A DNA stretch of 64,000 nt from assembly GCF_024721115.1 (NCBI RefSeq), contig NZ_JAMDHK010000005.1, positions 150,833 through 214,832 of the forward strand. Reading direction: 5' to 3'. The notes beneath the pieces are model-generated. The model saw only the letters and a program-made list of their open reading frames with translations, had not been told where the DNA came from and did no database searches. Source of the stretch: Salipiger pentaromativorans (GTDB lineage Bacteria; Pseudomonadota; Alphaproteobacteria; Rhodobacterales; Rhodobacteraceae). Positions 17,401 through 26,582 of the stretch are shown here, in pieces; position 1 is the stretch's first letter; every line of letters starts with the position of its first letter. Both the position numbers and the translations under genes were made by a program.

Positions 17401-19886
17401 ATCCCGATCATCGGGCCCGCCGGGGCCACGGCACGGGTCAGCGACCGCTCCACCGGACGGCCCGAGCCTTCGGCGACGCGCAGCGTGATGCGGGCGTCCT
17501 GCGGCTGCCCCTCCATCGGTCCGGGCAACGGCAGCGCAAGCTGCGCGACACCCGCCGCGTCGGTGCGCAGATCGGCGGGGAAGGCCCGGGTCTGCGGGCT
17601 GGCGCTGCCGTCATGGCGGCCGAAGCGATAGCCGGGCAGCGCCTCGAGCGTGGTCCGGGGCAGCAGCGTCAGCTCACCCTCGATCGGCAGATCCGTCCCC
17701 GGCGCGCCGAAAAGATAGCGCGCCTCCACATCCAGCAGCGGCGGCGCGCTGCGCCGGATCGGCGCGTCGGGCAGCGACAGGGTCACGTCGATGCGCTCGG
17801 GGACAAAATCCTCGACCAGAACGGTCTGCGTCGCGAGCGCGGGCGCCTCGGGATCGGCGAACAGCGCCAGCCGCCAGGTGCCGCGCGGCACCGAAGGCGC
17901 CAGCGGAAGGGCAAAGACATGACCGCCATCGACATCCTCGGCGGACACGATGCGCGCATGCTCGACCCCGTCGGGCCGGGTCAGAACCGCCGTCACCGGC
18001 ACCCCCGCCACCGCCGCGACCTTCTGGTCGCGCAGCAGCGCGGTGGCATGGATCACCTCGCCCGCGCGATAGGCACCCCGGTCGGTGGCGAGGAACGCGT
18101 CGAGCGGGCCGCCGGGGTCGCGCCCCTCGACACCCCGGTCTGACAGATCGAAGGCCGGGTCCGAAAGCGACAGGAAGGCGAGATCCTCCTCGCCCCGCGC
18201 TGCGGTGACAAGCACCGGTTCGGCCCCGCCGGTGCCGCGTGTCAGACCCGGCGCAAAGCGCGCGACGCCCATCGCATCGGTCAGGACACTGCCCAGCGGA
18301 CGGTTGGCCCGCGACAGCAACGTGACCTCGAGCCCCTCCAGCGGCGCGGCATCGGACAGCGCCCGGGCAAAGACCGTCAGCCCGTCGGTGCCCGCCAGCG
18401 TGGTCAGGCCGATGTCGGACAGCACGAACCATTGCGTGGCCCCCGGATCGTCATAAGGATCGGCCCCCGGCACCGAGGCGGTCAGCGCATAGATGCCCGC
18501 CGGCAGATCCGCCACCACCTCGCCCAAAGGCAGGCGGGTCGTCACATCGGCGTTCAGGCGGTTCTCCACCTCGCCGGTGCCGGTCCAGATCTCCTCGGCC
18601 AGTTCCTCGGAAAAACGCTGGTCCTGCCAGCCGGAAAGCGGCCGGCCGAAATAGCTGTCCTGCATCGCGCGGATCAGGTTTCGGTCGGACAGGCGGCGCA
18701 GTTTCAGCGCCACTTCGGACAGGTTGACCGTCTCCACCGGCAGGCCCGCATCGGCGGCTTTCGGCAGCACATAGGCGCGGCCCGGAAAGCTGACCTTGGG
18801 CGCGCGGTCGCGCACATAGGCGGTGATCGGCACGTCGCGAACCAGTTCCTCGCCCTCGGCCGAGGGCAGACCCGCGCGGAAGGTCAGCGTGTAACGCTCG
18901 CCATGCGCCACCCCCGTGACACAGACACGGCGGTCGTCGGACGTGACGGCGAGCCGGGGATCGGGCAGGCGCACATAGGGCGTGTAATCCTCGCCTGCCC
19001 GGATCAGCGGTTCGGAGAACTCGGCGCAGATGCGCGGCGCGGCGCTGTCGGCCTCGACCGCATGTTCGGTGATGCGGAAGCCGTATTTCTGGATGGCGCG
19101 GTCAAGCGCCTGTGCGATGTCGTCGCGCGCGCCAAGGCGCTCGGCCAGCCGCAGCGCCGGGATCATCAGCCGCCCGCGTCCCGACTCCTCCAGCGCCTCG
19201 GAAAGCTGAAGCATCGCATTGGCGCGCTGCGGCGCCGGACCCGCGCGCAGATAGCCGTTGACCGAGGCCAGCGCCGCGCGGCGGATCAGATCGCGTTTTT
19301 CGCTGCCGTTGCGCTGCCCGGCATATCGCAGCGACAGCCGCCCGTATTCGAGCCAGAGATCCGCCGCATCGCTTTGCGCCAGCGCCGCGCCGGTCCAGTG
19401 CAGCGCATCGCGCAGATTGTTCTGCGCGGCCGCATTGCCCGCCGCGTCCAGCAGCGACTGCACCGACCATTTGCCGCCCGCATGGCGCAGCCCCAGCGCC
19501 TCGGCCTCGGCGCGGGCCGCCACCAGCTCGCCGGCGCCGAGAAACGCCAGATCCGGGCGCCGTGCCTCGGCCTCGGCCCTCACCGCCGGATCGGCGGCAA
19601 CCACCTGCGCCGAAATCGCGCCCTCGTAGGCGCTCCGCTCGGAGACGCCGGTTTTCGGGAAACAGGCGTTGGAACGGCTGTTGAAGGTGAAGGCGCCGCA
19701 GGCCGGATCGTTGAGGCACAGGGCCTGGCAGGCATCCAGCGTGGTGTCGAACAGGGCCTGAAGATCGCCGCCGTAGAAATCCATGTCGCGGCTCACGACA
19801 AGCCGCCGCTCGGGCATCGCCTCCTGGGCGGTGCTGACGGTGGCGGCACAAAGGCCGGCGGCAAGGGCCAATAGAAAACGGCGCAT
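14463..19886 (-). CDS. yfhM: alpha-2-macroglobulin family protein with N-terminal PAN/Apple-like domain
   Basis: This 1807-residue periplasmic protein is a bacterial alpha-2-macroglobulin, a thioester protease trap. A signal peptide (MRRFLLALAAGLCAATVSTA) is followed by a Cys-rich PAN/Apple-like module (about 35-82; ACQALCLNDPACGAFTFN). Then come the MG domains, the bait region, and the thioester motif CTEQ with Cys1369 and Gln1372 in RYPYGCTEQV. The C-terminal complement-like domain reads LLASLDRYPYGC onward to ISPGVFHHPA-type sequence. E. coli YfhM is somewhat shorter; the PAN module accounts for part of the difference. The stop overlaps the next gene as ATGA. pbpC follows after one intervening gene. 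Confidence 0.93.
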   Translation of the reverse strand: MRRFLLALAAGLCAATVSTAQEAMPERRLVVSRDMDFYGGDLQALFDTTLDACQALCLNDPACGAFTFNSRSNACFPKTGVSERSAYEGAISAQVVAADPAVRAEAEARRPDLAFLGAGELVAARAEAEALGLRHAGGKWSVQSLLDAAGNAAAQNNLRDALHWTGAALAQSDAADLWLEYGRLSLRYAGQRNGSEKRDLIRRAALASVNGYLRAGPAPQRANAMLQLSEALEESGRGRLMIPALRLAERLGARDDIAQALDRAIQKYGFRITEHAVEADSAAPRICAEFSEPLIRAGEDYTPYVRLPDPRLAVTSDDRRVCVTGVAHGERYTLTFRAGLPSAEGEELVRDVPITAYVRDRAPKVSFPGRAYVLPKAADAGLPVETVNLSEVALKLRRLSDRNLIRAMQDSYFGRPLSGWQDQRFSEELAEEIWTGTGEVENRLNADVTTRLPLGEVVADLPAGIYALTASVPGADPYDDPGATQWFVLSDIGLTTLAGTDGLTVFARALSDAAPLEGLEVTLLSRANRPLGSVLTDAMGVARFAPGLTRGTGGAEPVLVTAARGEEDLAFLSLSDPAFDLSDRGVEGRDPGGPLDAFLATDRGAYRAGEVIHATALLRDQKVAAVAGVPVTAVLTRPDGVEHARIVSAEDVDGGHVFALPLAPSVPRGTWRLALFADPEAPALATQTVLVEDFVPERIDVTLSLPDAPIRRSAPPLLDVEARYLFGAPGTDLPIEGELTLLPRTTLEALPGYRFGRHDGSASPQTRAFPADLRTDAAGVAQLALPLPGPMEGQPQDARITLRVAEGSGRPVERSLTRAVAPAGPMIGIRPEFDGTLPEGSEAAFLLQAVGPALTPVPMAVEWRVNRVTTRYQWYQLYGNWNWEPVTTRSTVASGSAALGAEPLRVTADVDWGSYELVVERSDGAYVASSVGFSAGWYAPADAMATPDTLDLSLDKPAYAPGETAHLRLVPRYAGKALITVLADRVIAMQAVELPEGESVIDLPVTEDWGAGAYVTAQVIRPMDTAAGQNPARSLGLAHAGIDPGDRQLAVRFEAPAESAPRGPLTAALLVDGVAEGETAHVTVAAVDLGILNLTGFDSPDPSGHYFGQRRLGVEIRDLYGRLIDGMNGAMGTIRSGGDADASARLQSPPPTEELVALFSGPVTVGPDGRAEVSFDMPDFNGTVRLMAVAWTGSAVGQAEQDVLVRDSVVLSASLPRFLAPGDSTRMLLEITHATGPTGEMPLRISAEGLTLDALSVPGAVTLGAGETQRLSLPLTAGNPGDHKIALALTTPDGKRLTKTLTVGIRANDPPVGRTRRFTLDPGQSFTLDGAALSGFRREGSELVVSAGPLARFDAPGLLASLDRYPYGCTEQVTSQALPLLYMSALTEPLGLGGKAQIDRRVGQSITKLLTRQAANGAFGLWSAGSGDFWLDAYVSDFLTRARAAGQDVPELALRAALDNLKNRIAYAPDFDSGGEDIAYALMVLAREGQAAIGDLRYYADQRADAFASPLAQAQLGTALASYGDQTRADRMFAKAAARIAGQSSPARVWRADYGSVLRDAAGLLSLAVEARSDAVDREALVTRIAAVSRSMSTQEQAWSLLAAHALVQDPSSSGIALDGTPVSGPFLRRIAGEALDPVQIANTGTGPTPITLTALGVPDGQTEAGGYGYSLTREYFAMDGTPLSGPVRQGDRLVAVLTVRPAEPGGARLMVNDALPAGFEIDNPNLIRAGDIRGLDWLKPAQTEYSEFRSDRFLAAVNQSGSDPIRLAYIVRAVSPGVFHHPAALVEDMYRPDYRATTASGTMVIE

Positions 19887-20022
19887 CTTGCAAACTCCTG
19901 TATTCCAATGCGCGCATGGTGCCCCCCGGGGCCGCCGATGGCAACGATTCCCCGGAGCGTCCTTAAGCGGATCTTCACCAAACCCGCCCCATCCTGCCGC
20001 CGCTCAAGGAGGCGACGAGGGC

Positions 20023-22569
20023 ATGAGTCTCACGGCACGACTGGCCGAGGAACGCCGCGCGCGGCTGGCGGCGGAGCGTCTGCTTGAACTCAAGCAGGCC
20101 GAGCTGTTTGCGGCCAATCGCAAGCTCGACAAACACGCCCGCGCGCTCAGCCACGAGATCCACGAAACCCGTGCCGAGATCACCGAGGTCCGGACCGAGA
20201 ACCGCCTGGTGAAATCCCAGCTCGGTCAGGCGCATCAGAAGATCGAGCTGGTCGAGGGGCAGCTCTGGAAGGCGTTGCAGACCATGCGCGACGGCTTTGC
20301 CATGTTCAGCGCCGACCGGCTGATGGAGCTGGCCAACCCCGCCTATCTCGCTCCTTTCGAGGATCTCGACTCGGTCGGGCCGGGCGCCAGCTACCGCCAC
20401 GTTCTGGAGATGATGGTCGAGGAAGGGATCGTCGATCTTCAGGGCGAGGGCCGCCGCGCCTGGCACGAGCGGATGATCGCCCGCTGGGACCGCGACCCGA
20501 TCCCCTCCGAGACGATCCGCCTCTGGAGCGGCCAGTTCATCAAGATCCAGGACCGGCACATGCCCGATGGCGGTATCGTCTCGCTTTGCTTCAACATCAC
20601 CGAGCTGATGCGCATGTGGTCGGCCATCGAAGAGCTGCCCGACGGCTTTGTCATCTACGATGCCGAGGACCGGCTGCTGATGTGCAACGAGCCTTACCGC
20701 CGGATCTACGAGACCAGCGCCCCCGCGATGGTGCCCGGCGCCAGTTTCGAGGACATCCTGCGCTATGGTCTGGAGCAGGGCCAGTATCCCGAGGCGGTGG
20801 GCCGCGAGGAGGACTGGCTCGAGATACGACTCGCGGCCCATCGCGATGCGGTACAAGAGCTGGAACAGCAGCTCGACGACGGGCGCTGGCTGCGGATCTA
20901 CGAGCGGCCGCTCTCCGATGGCGGCCGGGTCGGGCTGCGCATCGACATTTCGGACATCAAGCAAACCCAGCTCGAGCTGGAAGAGGCCAAGCAGCGCGCG
21001 GAGGCGGCGAACCGCGCCAAATCGGCCTTTCTCGCCAATATGAGCCACGAGATCCGCACGCCGATGAACGGGGTGGTCGGCATGGCCGAGCTGCTGCGCG
21101 AATCCAGGCTGTCGGACGAACAGTTGCTCTATGTCGATACCATCCGCAGCTCGGGCGAGGCGCTGCTGGTGATCATCAACGACATTCTGGACTATTCCAA
21201 GATCGAGGCGGAGAAGCTCGAGCTGAAATCCGAGCCCTTCGATCTGGAACACGCGGTGCATGAGGTGCTCTTGCTGCTGCAACCCAGCGCGCGGCACAAG
21301 GGCATCGACCTGCTGGTCGATTACGACCTGTTCCTGCCCACCCATTTCACCGGCGATCCGGGCCGGGTGCGGCAGATCCTCACCAATCTCGTCGGCAACG
21401 CGGTGAAATTCACCATCGAGGGCCATGTGCTGGTACGGGTGACCGGCGCCGCCGACGCGACGGGCAGCGCCGCGGTGCATGTAACGGTCGAGGACACCGG
21501 GATCGGCATCGCGCCCGACAAGATCGCCCATGTCTTCGGCGAGTTCAATCAGGCCGAGGACGACCGCAATCGCCAGTTCGAGGGCACCGGCCTGGGCCTC
21601 GCGATCACCCGGCGGCTGGTGCAGCTCATGGGGGGCGAGATCTGGGCCGAATCCGAACCGGGCAAGGGATCGTGTTTCGGCCTGCGCCTGCCGCTGGTGC
21701 TGGACGAGCCGGGCGAGCTTCAGAACCCCCTGCTGCCCGCCGGGCTACACAGGGTGCTGCTGGTCGATGACCACGCGCTGAACCGGGCGATCCTGCTGCG
21801 GCAGCTCGAAGGTGTGGGGCTGCGGGCCAGGGTGTGCAAGACCGGCGGCGAAGCGCTCGACCATATGTCCGATCCGCCGGATCTGGTGATCGCCGCGCAG
21901 GAGCTGCCGGACATGACCGGCACCGAGCTGGCGCAACGGCTGCGGCAGACGCCCTCCGGCCCGCCGATGATCCTGCTGGCGCCGGACCCCCAGACCATCG
22001 CGGCCGAGGCCAAGGCGCTCGGCGTGCGGGCGGTGCTACAGAAGCCGGCGCCGCGGCGTGCGCTCTTTGCCGCGCTGGAAACGGTGCCGGGCGCAAGTGC
22101 GGACCCCGCTCCGCAGGCAGACCCCCTGCCCGCCTTCCATCACCGTACCGCCGAGCCGCAGGTCTCGGCCGATGCGGCCACGCTCAGCGTGCTTCTGGCC
22201 GAGGACAACCGCACGAACCAGCTTGTCTTCCGCAAGATGGTGCAGCGTCTGGGCCTGCCGCTCGACCTGCGCCTTGCCGGCAACGGGATCGAGGCGGTGG
22301 CCGCCTATCGCGAGGCGCGTCCCGACCTGATCTTCATGGACATCTCGATGCCCCGGATGGACGGCAAGGAGGCCACCCGCGAAATTCGCGCCCTGGAAGG
22401 GGACGGCCCCCGCGTTCCGATCATCGCGGTCACCGCCCATGCCATGGCCGGCGACCGCGACGGCATTCTGGCCGCGGGGCTCGACGATTACCTCACCAAA
22501 CCGCTGCGCAAATCCGAGTTGATGGCGCTTTTGCAGAAATGGGGCGGGGTCCGGGCTCAGTCGCCGTAG
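20023..22569 (+). CDS. hybrid sensor histidine kinase with two receivers, the first degenerate
   Basis: The protein has 848 residues and no membrane segment, so it is probably cytosolic. Order: N-terminal coiled coil (1-88), two PAS-like domains (TMRDGFAMFSADRLMELANP near 88 and ELPDGFVIYDAEDRLLMCNE near 205), HisKA with H342 (FLANMSHEIRTPMN), an HATPase domain (NLVGNAVKF, DTGIGIA, GTGLGLAI), receiver 1 (about 577-690) and receiver 2 (about 725-845). Receiver 1 keeps DD582-583 but has Ala625 where the phosphoacceptor Asp should be (DLVIAAQELP). Receiver 2 is intact with Asp773 (LIFMDISMPRMDG) and YLTKPL. The ATG at 20023 has GGAGG 13 bases upstream. No response-regulator partner is adjacent. 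Confidence 0.93.
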   Translation: MSLTARLAEERRARLAAERLLELKQAELFAANRKLDKHARALSHEIHETRAEITEVRTENRLVKSQLGQAHQKIELVEGQLWKALQTMRDGFAMFSADRLMELANPAYLAPFEDLDSVGPGASYRHVLEMMVEEGIVDLQGEGRRAWHERMIARWDRDPIPSETIRLWSGQFIKIQDRHMPDGGIVSLCFNITELMRMWSAIEELPDGFVIYDAEDRLLMCNEPYRRIYETSAPAMVPGASFEDILRYGLEQGQYPEAVGREEDWLEIRLAAHRDAVQELEQQLDDGRWLRIYERPLSDGGRVGLRIDISDIKQTQLELEEAKQRAEAANRAKSAFLANMSHEIRTPMNGVVGMAELLRESRLSDEQLLYVDTIRSSGEALLVIINDILDYSKIEAEKLELKSEPFDLEHAVHEVLLLLQPSARHKGIDLLVDYDLFLPTHFTGDPGRVRQILTNLVGNAVKFTIEGHVLVRVTGAADATGSAAVHVTVEDTGIGIAPDKIAHVFGEFNQAEDDRNRQFEGTGLGLAITRRLVQLMGGEIWAESEPGKGSCFGLRLPLVLDEPGELQNPLLPAGLHRVLLVDDHALNRAILLRQLEGVGLRARVCKTGGEALDHMSDPPDLVIAAQELPDMTGTELAQRLRQTPSGPPMILLAPDPQTIAAEAKALGVRAVLQKPAPRRALFAALETVPGASADPAPQADPLPAFHHRTAEPQVSADAATLSVLLAEDNRTNQLVFRKMVQRLGLPLDLRLAGNGIEAVAAYREARPDLIFMDISMPRMDGKEATREIRALEGDGPRVPIIAVTAHAMAGDRDGILAAGLDDYLTKPLRKSELMALLQKWGGVRAQSP

Positions 22570-23327
22570 GGACGCACGAAGGCCGGCTTGTCCGGCGTCG
22601 ACAGCGCTTCGGAATAGGCATAGCCGCCGCTGTCGAAATCGCGCAGCGCCGCCGGGTCGGTCAGCCGGTGCTGCACGATGTAGCGCGCCATCGCGCCCCG
22701 GGCGCGCTTGGCGTAAAAGCTGACGATCTTCGGCGTGCCGCTCTTGTCCTCGAGGAACTGCGGCGTGATCACCCGCAGCCGCAGCGCCGTCTCATCCACC
22801 GCGCCGAAATATTCCTGGCTGGCGCAGTTCACCAGCACATCGGTGCCCAGAGTCACCGCCTCGTCGTTCAACGCCTTTGCGATCTGGTCGCCCCAATAGT
22901 CGTAAAGCGAGGCCCCGCGCCGCGTCTTCAGCCGCGATCCCATCTCCAGCCGGTACTGCTGGATCCCGTCAAGCGGGCGCAGCAGGCCGTAGAGCCCCGA
23001 GAGAATGCGCAGATGATCCTGCGCCCAGGCCATCTCGTCCGCGTCGAGAGAGGCGGCTTCAAGCCCCTGATAGGTGTCGCCGGCAAAGCCCAACGCGGCG
23101 GGGCGCAGCGTCTCGGGGTCGGGGGTTTCCGCGAAATCGCGGAACCGGTCGCGGTTCAGCTTGGCAAGATCGTCGGACAGCTTCATCAGCGATTTCAGAT
23201 CGCCCAGCGAGAGGTTGCGCGCCGTCTTCGCCAGCCGCACCGCATCCGCGCCAAAGCGCGGTTCGGTCATCTCCACATCGCGTTCCGACCAGTCCAGCCG
23301 TTTGGCCGGAGACACCACAACCAGCAT
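22557..23327 (-). CDS. yaaA: peroxide stress protein YaaA (DUF328/UPF0246)
   Basis: The 256-residue product begins VVVSPAKRLDW and contains the family segments FAGDTYQGLEA, RILSGLYGLLRPLDGIQQYR, EMGSRLKTRRGASLYDYWG and IVSFYAKRARGAMARYIVQ. E. coli YaaA limits free iron and oxidative damage during peroxide stress and binds DNA through a cationic fold. The 3' end overlaps the end of the convergent histidine kinase gene by 13 bases. Confidence 0.93.
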   Translation of the reverse strand: MLVVVSPAKRLDWSERDVEMTEPRFGADAVRLAKTARNLSLGDLKSLMKLSDDLAKLNRDRFRDFAETPDPETLRPAALGFAGDTYQGLEAASLDADEMAWAQDHLRILSGLYGLLRPLDGIQQYRLEMGSRLKTRRGASLYDYWGDQIAKALNDEAVTLGTDVLVNCASQEYFGAVDETALRLRVITPQFLEDKSGTPKIVSFYAKRARGAMARYIVQHRLTDPAALRDFDSGGYAYSEALSTPDKPAFVRPYGD

Positions 23328-23382
23328 GTCTCATATCCCCCTTCGGTTCATGACATTCGGCTTCCCGAATGCTTCCCCCGAT

Positions 23383-25437
23383 CTAATGCGCTTCGTTCAG
23401 CACGTCCAGAAAAGCCGGACCGAACCGTTCGAACCGGCGCTCGCCCAGCAGCCGGGCCATCTCGTCCGGACGCCCGGCGGGCATCTGCGCCACCTTGGCC
23501 AGCAGCGACGCCGAACAGGACAGCGGCTTTTCCGTGCCATCGGCGCCGCGGGCCAGATCCGCCTGCGCGGCCATCAGCGCATCATAGACCGACCCGGCCT
23601 CGCTGCCGGCGAGCCGCCGCCGCGTCGGGTGCATCTCTTCGGTGTCGCCGGTGATGACCGACAGGAATTCGGCGCCGTAGCGTTCGAGCTTCTTCGCCCC
23701 CACCCCGTTGATCCGCGCCATATCGTCGAGCGTGGCGGGCCGCGCCTCGGCCATCTCGATGAGCGTGCGGTCGGGAAAGATCATATAGGCGGGCAGCGAG
23801 GCCGCCTCGGCCAGCGCCCGGCGCTTGGCCTTCAGCGCCGAAAGCAGCGGCGCGTCTTCCTCCGAGACCAGCGTCTTGACCTGCGGGCGGCGCTCGGCGG
23901 CGCGGTCGATCACGTCACGGCGGAGCTGGATGCTCTCCTCGCCGCGCAGGATCGGCAGGGCGTCGTCGGTCATGACCAAGGCGCCATGGCGCTCGGGATC
24001 GGGGCGCACGAGATCGCGGCCCATCATCTGCCGGAATACCGCCTGCCACTGGCCTTTCTTCAGATCCCGCCCGACCCCGAAGGTCGGCAATTGATCGTGC
24101 CGCCGCTGGCGCACCTTGTCGGTCTCGTTGCCGAGCAGGATGTCGATCAGATGCCCGGCGCCGAAATTCTCGCCCGTGCGCAGGGCCGCCGACAGCGCCT
24201 TGCGCACCGCCTCGGTGCCGTCGAACACCTCGGGCGGCTTGTCGCAGAGATCGCAATTGCCGCAGGGCTCGGAGGATTCCCCGAAATAGCGCAAGAGCTG
24301 CTGGCGCCGGCAGCCCAGCGCCTCGGCCAGCCCCAAGAGCGCGTTCAGCCGGCCATGATCGGCGACGCGGCGCTCGGGCGGCGCCATGCCCTCGTCGATC
24401 TGCGCCCGGCGCAGGCGGATGTCGTCGGCACCGTAAAGCGTCAGCGTTTCCGCCGGCGCCCCGTCGCGCCCGGCACGGCCGATCTCTTGATAATAGGCCT
24501 CGATCGACTTGGGCAGATCCGCATGGGCCACCCAGCGGATATCGGGCTTGTCCACCCCCATGCCGAAAGCCACCGTCGCGACCACGATCAGCCCGTCCTC
24601 GGTGGCGAAACGTTCTTCCACGCGGCGACGGTCCTCGGCCTCCATCCCGCCGTGGTAGTAGCAGGCGCTGTGCCCGTCCTCGCGCAGCGCCTGGGCCAGA
24701 CTTTCGGTCTTGGCCCGTGTGCCGCAATAGACGATGCCCGACCGGCCCTTGCGCGCGGCGGCAAAGCGCAGGATCTGCGCGCGCGGGCCGTCCTTGGGCA
24801 TGAAGGCCAGATGGATGTTCGGCCGGTCGAAACCGCGCAGAAAGGTCTGCGGCGCCTCGCCATCAAAGAGCCGCTGGACGATCTCGCCCTGGGTTTCCTG
24901 ATCGGCGGTGGCGGTGAAGGCCGCCAGCGGCACGCCCAGCGCACGGCGCAGCTCGCCGATGCGCAGGTAGTCGGGGCGGAAATCGTGGCCCCATTGCGAG
25001 ACGCAATGCGCCTCGTCGACCGCGATGAGGCTCACGCCTGCCTGCGCCAGCATCCGCTGCGCCCCGCCCGAGGCAAGCCGTTCCGGCGCCAGATAAAGCA
25101 GTTTCAGCGTGCCCTCGGACAGCATGTCCCAAACCGCGTCGGTTTCTTCCTGGGTGTTGCCCGAGGTCAGCGCGCCGGCGGCGACCCCCGCCTCGCGAAG
25201 CCCGCGCACCTGATCCCGCATCAGCGCAATCAGCGGCGAAATCACCACAGTGACCCCGCCGCGCATCAGCGCCGGAAGCTGATAGCATAGCGACTTGCCG
25301 CCGCCCGTGGGCATGATCGCCAGCACGTTCTGCCCACGCGCCACCGCTTCGACGATCTCGCCCTGACCGGGGCGGAAGGCGTCGAATCCGAAGACCTCTT
25401 TCAGCAATGCCTCACCGGGCATATGATCGCGGGGCAT
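23383..25437 (-). CDS. recQ: ATP-dependent DNA helicase RecQ
   Basis: RecQ unwinds DNA 3'-5' in recombination and replication-fork repair. The 684-residue product has motif 0 (FGFDAFRPGQGEIV), Walker A (MPTGGGKSLCYQLPA), DEAHC, ATVAFGMGVDKPDIRWVAHAD and QEIGRAGRDG. The zinc-binding RQC cysteines appear around CRRQQLLRYFGESSEPCGNC, followed by a winged helix. A C-terminal HRDC domain contains LPAYMIFPDRTLIEMA and ARINGVGAKKLERYG. Length and order are typical. An alternative ATG lies five codons downstream (25422). Confidence 0.96.
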   Translation of the reverse strand: MPRDHMPGEALLKEVFGFDAFRPGQGEIVEAVARGQNVLAIMPTGGGKSLCYQLPALMRGGVTVVISPLIALMRDQVRGLREAGVAAGALTSGNTQEETDAVWDMLSEGTLKLLYLAPERLASGGAQRMLAQAGVSLIAVDEAHCVSQWGHDFRPDYLRIGELRRALGVPLAAFTATADQETQGEIVQRLFDGEAPQTFLRGFDRPNIHLAFMPKDGPRAQILRFAAARKGRSGIVYCGTRAKTESLAQALREDGHSACYYHGGMEAEDRRRVEERFATEDGLIVVATVAFGMGVDKPDIRWVAHADLPKSIEAYYQEIGRAGRDGAPAETLTLYGADDIRLRRAQIDEGMAPPERRVADHGRLNALLGLAEALGCRRQQLLRYFGESSEPCGNCDLCDKPPEVFDGTEAVRKALSAALRTGENFGAGHLIDILLGNETDKVRQRRHDQLPTFGVGRDLKKGQWQAVFRQMMGRDLVRPDPERHGALVMTDDALPILRGEESIQLRRDVIDRAAERRPQVKTLVSEEDAPLLSALKAKRRALAEAASLPAYMIFPDRTLIEMAEARPATLDDMARINGVGAKKLERYGAEFLSVITGDTEEMHPTRRRLAGSEAGSVYDALMAAQADLARGADGTEKPLSCSASLLAKVAQMPAGRPDEMARLLGERRFERFGPAFLDVLNEAH

Positions 25438-25528
25438 GAGAAAACCTGCGGGATTTTAGCTAAATCTGCTCTATCCCAGACAGTCTCATACTAAGATTTG
25501 GTGAACAAGGCCGCAGGCGGCGGAAAAA

Positions 25529-25813
25529 TCATCCGAAGAACAGCGTCGGCAGGATGTAGTCGCGCAGCGAGATGATGATGATGAACAGCACCAGCGGCGC
25601 CAGATCCAGCGGATGCGTGTTTGGCAGGATGCGGCGGATCGGCTGATAGATCGGCTCCAGCAGACGGTTGAGGCCGGTCCAGATCTGGCCGACGATGGGC
25701 TGACGCAGGTTCAGCACGTTGAAATTGATGAGCCAGCTCATGATGATATGCACAATCATGATGAAGAAGATCACATCGAGGATCAGCTTCAGCGGGCCGT
25801 AAATCGCCATCAT
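25529..25813 (-). CDS. YggT family membrane protein
   Basis: This 94-residue protein has two hydrophobic halves: LILDVIFFIMIVHIIMSWL (residues 9-27) and LDLAPLVLFIIIISLRDYIL. Between them is the conserved LLEPIYQPIRRILPNT. YggT proteins are small integral membrane proteins with reported roles in osmotic stress or cell division in other organisms; the function here is unknown. Two adjacent ATGs (25813 and 25810) are served by AAAGGAAAC; the first is used. It lies downstream of recQ on the same strand, with a 91-base gap that could hold its own promoter. Confidence 0.9.
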   Translation of the reverse strand: MMAIYGPLKLILDVIFFIMIVHIIMSWLINFNVLNLRQPIVGQIWTGLNRLLEPIYQPIRRILPNTHPLDLAPLVLFIIIISLRDYILPTLFFG

Positions 25814-25941
25814 CGGTGTCGTTTCCTTTGCCTGAACGGGGTCAGAGGTAAGCATCCCTGGCCGCGAGGGCAAGAGTGCCGCGAGGTCTTGGTTGACGCT
25901 GCGGCGCGGCGGGCGCTTTTTGGCGGCAGAAGGAGGTGCCG

Positions 25942-26478
25942 ATGTATCCGTTTATCCGCATGGCCAAAGAGATCTGGCTCACCCGCAAGCTGCCGCCGCT
26001 GGAGCCCAACGGCGTGCATGTCTCGCATCACATGTGCTGGCCCTGGGATCTGGATATGTGGAACGAGTTGAACAACGGCCGCACCCTGACGCTGCTCGAT
26101 CTCGGGCGCTTCCCGCTGGCGATGCGCGCGGGGCTGATGGCCGCGCTCAAGCGCGAACGCTGGCGGATGACCATGGCGGGGGTCGTGGTGCGCTATCGCC
26201 GCCGCATCCAGACGTTCGAAAAGATCGAGATGCGCTCGCGGCTGATCGGCTGGGACCACCGCTTTCTCTATATCGAGCAAAGCCTGTGGAAGACCGACGG
26301 GGAATGTGCCAACCAGGCCGTCTACCGCGCCGCCGTGACCGATCGCAAAGGCATTGTGACCACCGACAGGGTGATGGCGGCGCTGGGGGCCGATCCGGTG
26401 TCGCCCGAACTGCCGATCTGGGTGCAGCACTGGCTCCGGGCGGAAGACGAACGCCCCTGGCCGCCGGCGCGCGACTGA
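25942..26478 (+). CDS. acyl-CoA thioesterase-like hotdog protein
   Basis: This 178-residue protein resembles the thioesterase-like (4HBT_2/THEM6) branch of the hotdog fold. Visible features are VSHHMCWPWDLDMWNELNNGR (the dimer-facing active-site helix region, where D/N and E fit the family), TLTLLDLGRFPLA, then the strands VVVRYRRRIQTFEKIEM and FLYIEQSLWKTDG. The ATG at 25942 follows AGAAGGAGG by five bases. It is a likely acyl-CoA or acyl-ACP thioesterase of unknown chain preference. It lies 105 bases upstream of the Atg22-like transporter and may share its transcript. Confidence 0.82.
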   Translation: MYPFIRMAKEIWLTRKLPPLEPNGVHVSHHMCWPWDLDMWNELNNGRTLTLLDLGRFPLAMRAGLMAALKRERWRMTMAGVVVRYRRRIQTFEKIEMRSRLIGWDHRFLYIEQSLWKTDGECANQAVYRAAVTDRKGIVTTDRVMAALGADPVSPELPIWVQHWLRAEDERPWPPARD

Positions 26479-26582
26479 CCGTGCGGCAGGCATCCGCCCC
26501 CGCGTGCCGCCGCTGCGGCGCATTTCGGCTTGCCACCCTCCACCCCCGCCTGTTCTATCGCGCCGGACACAGGGGGGGTAGC

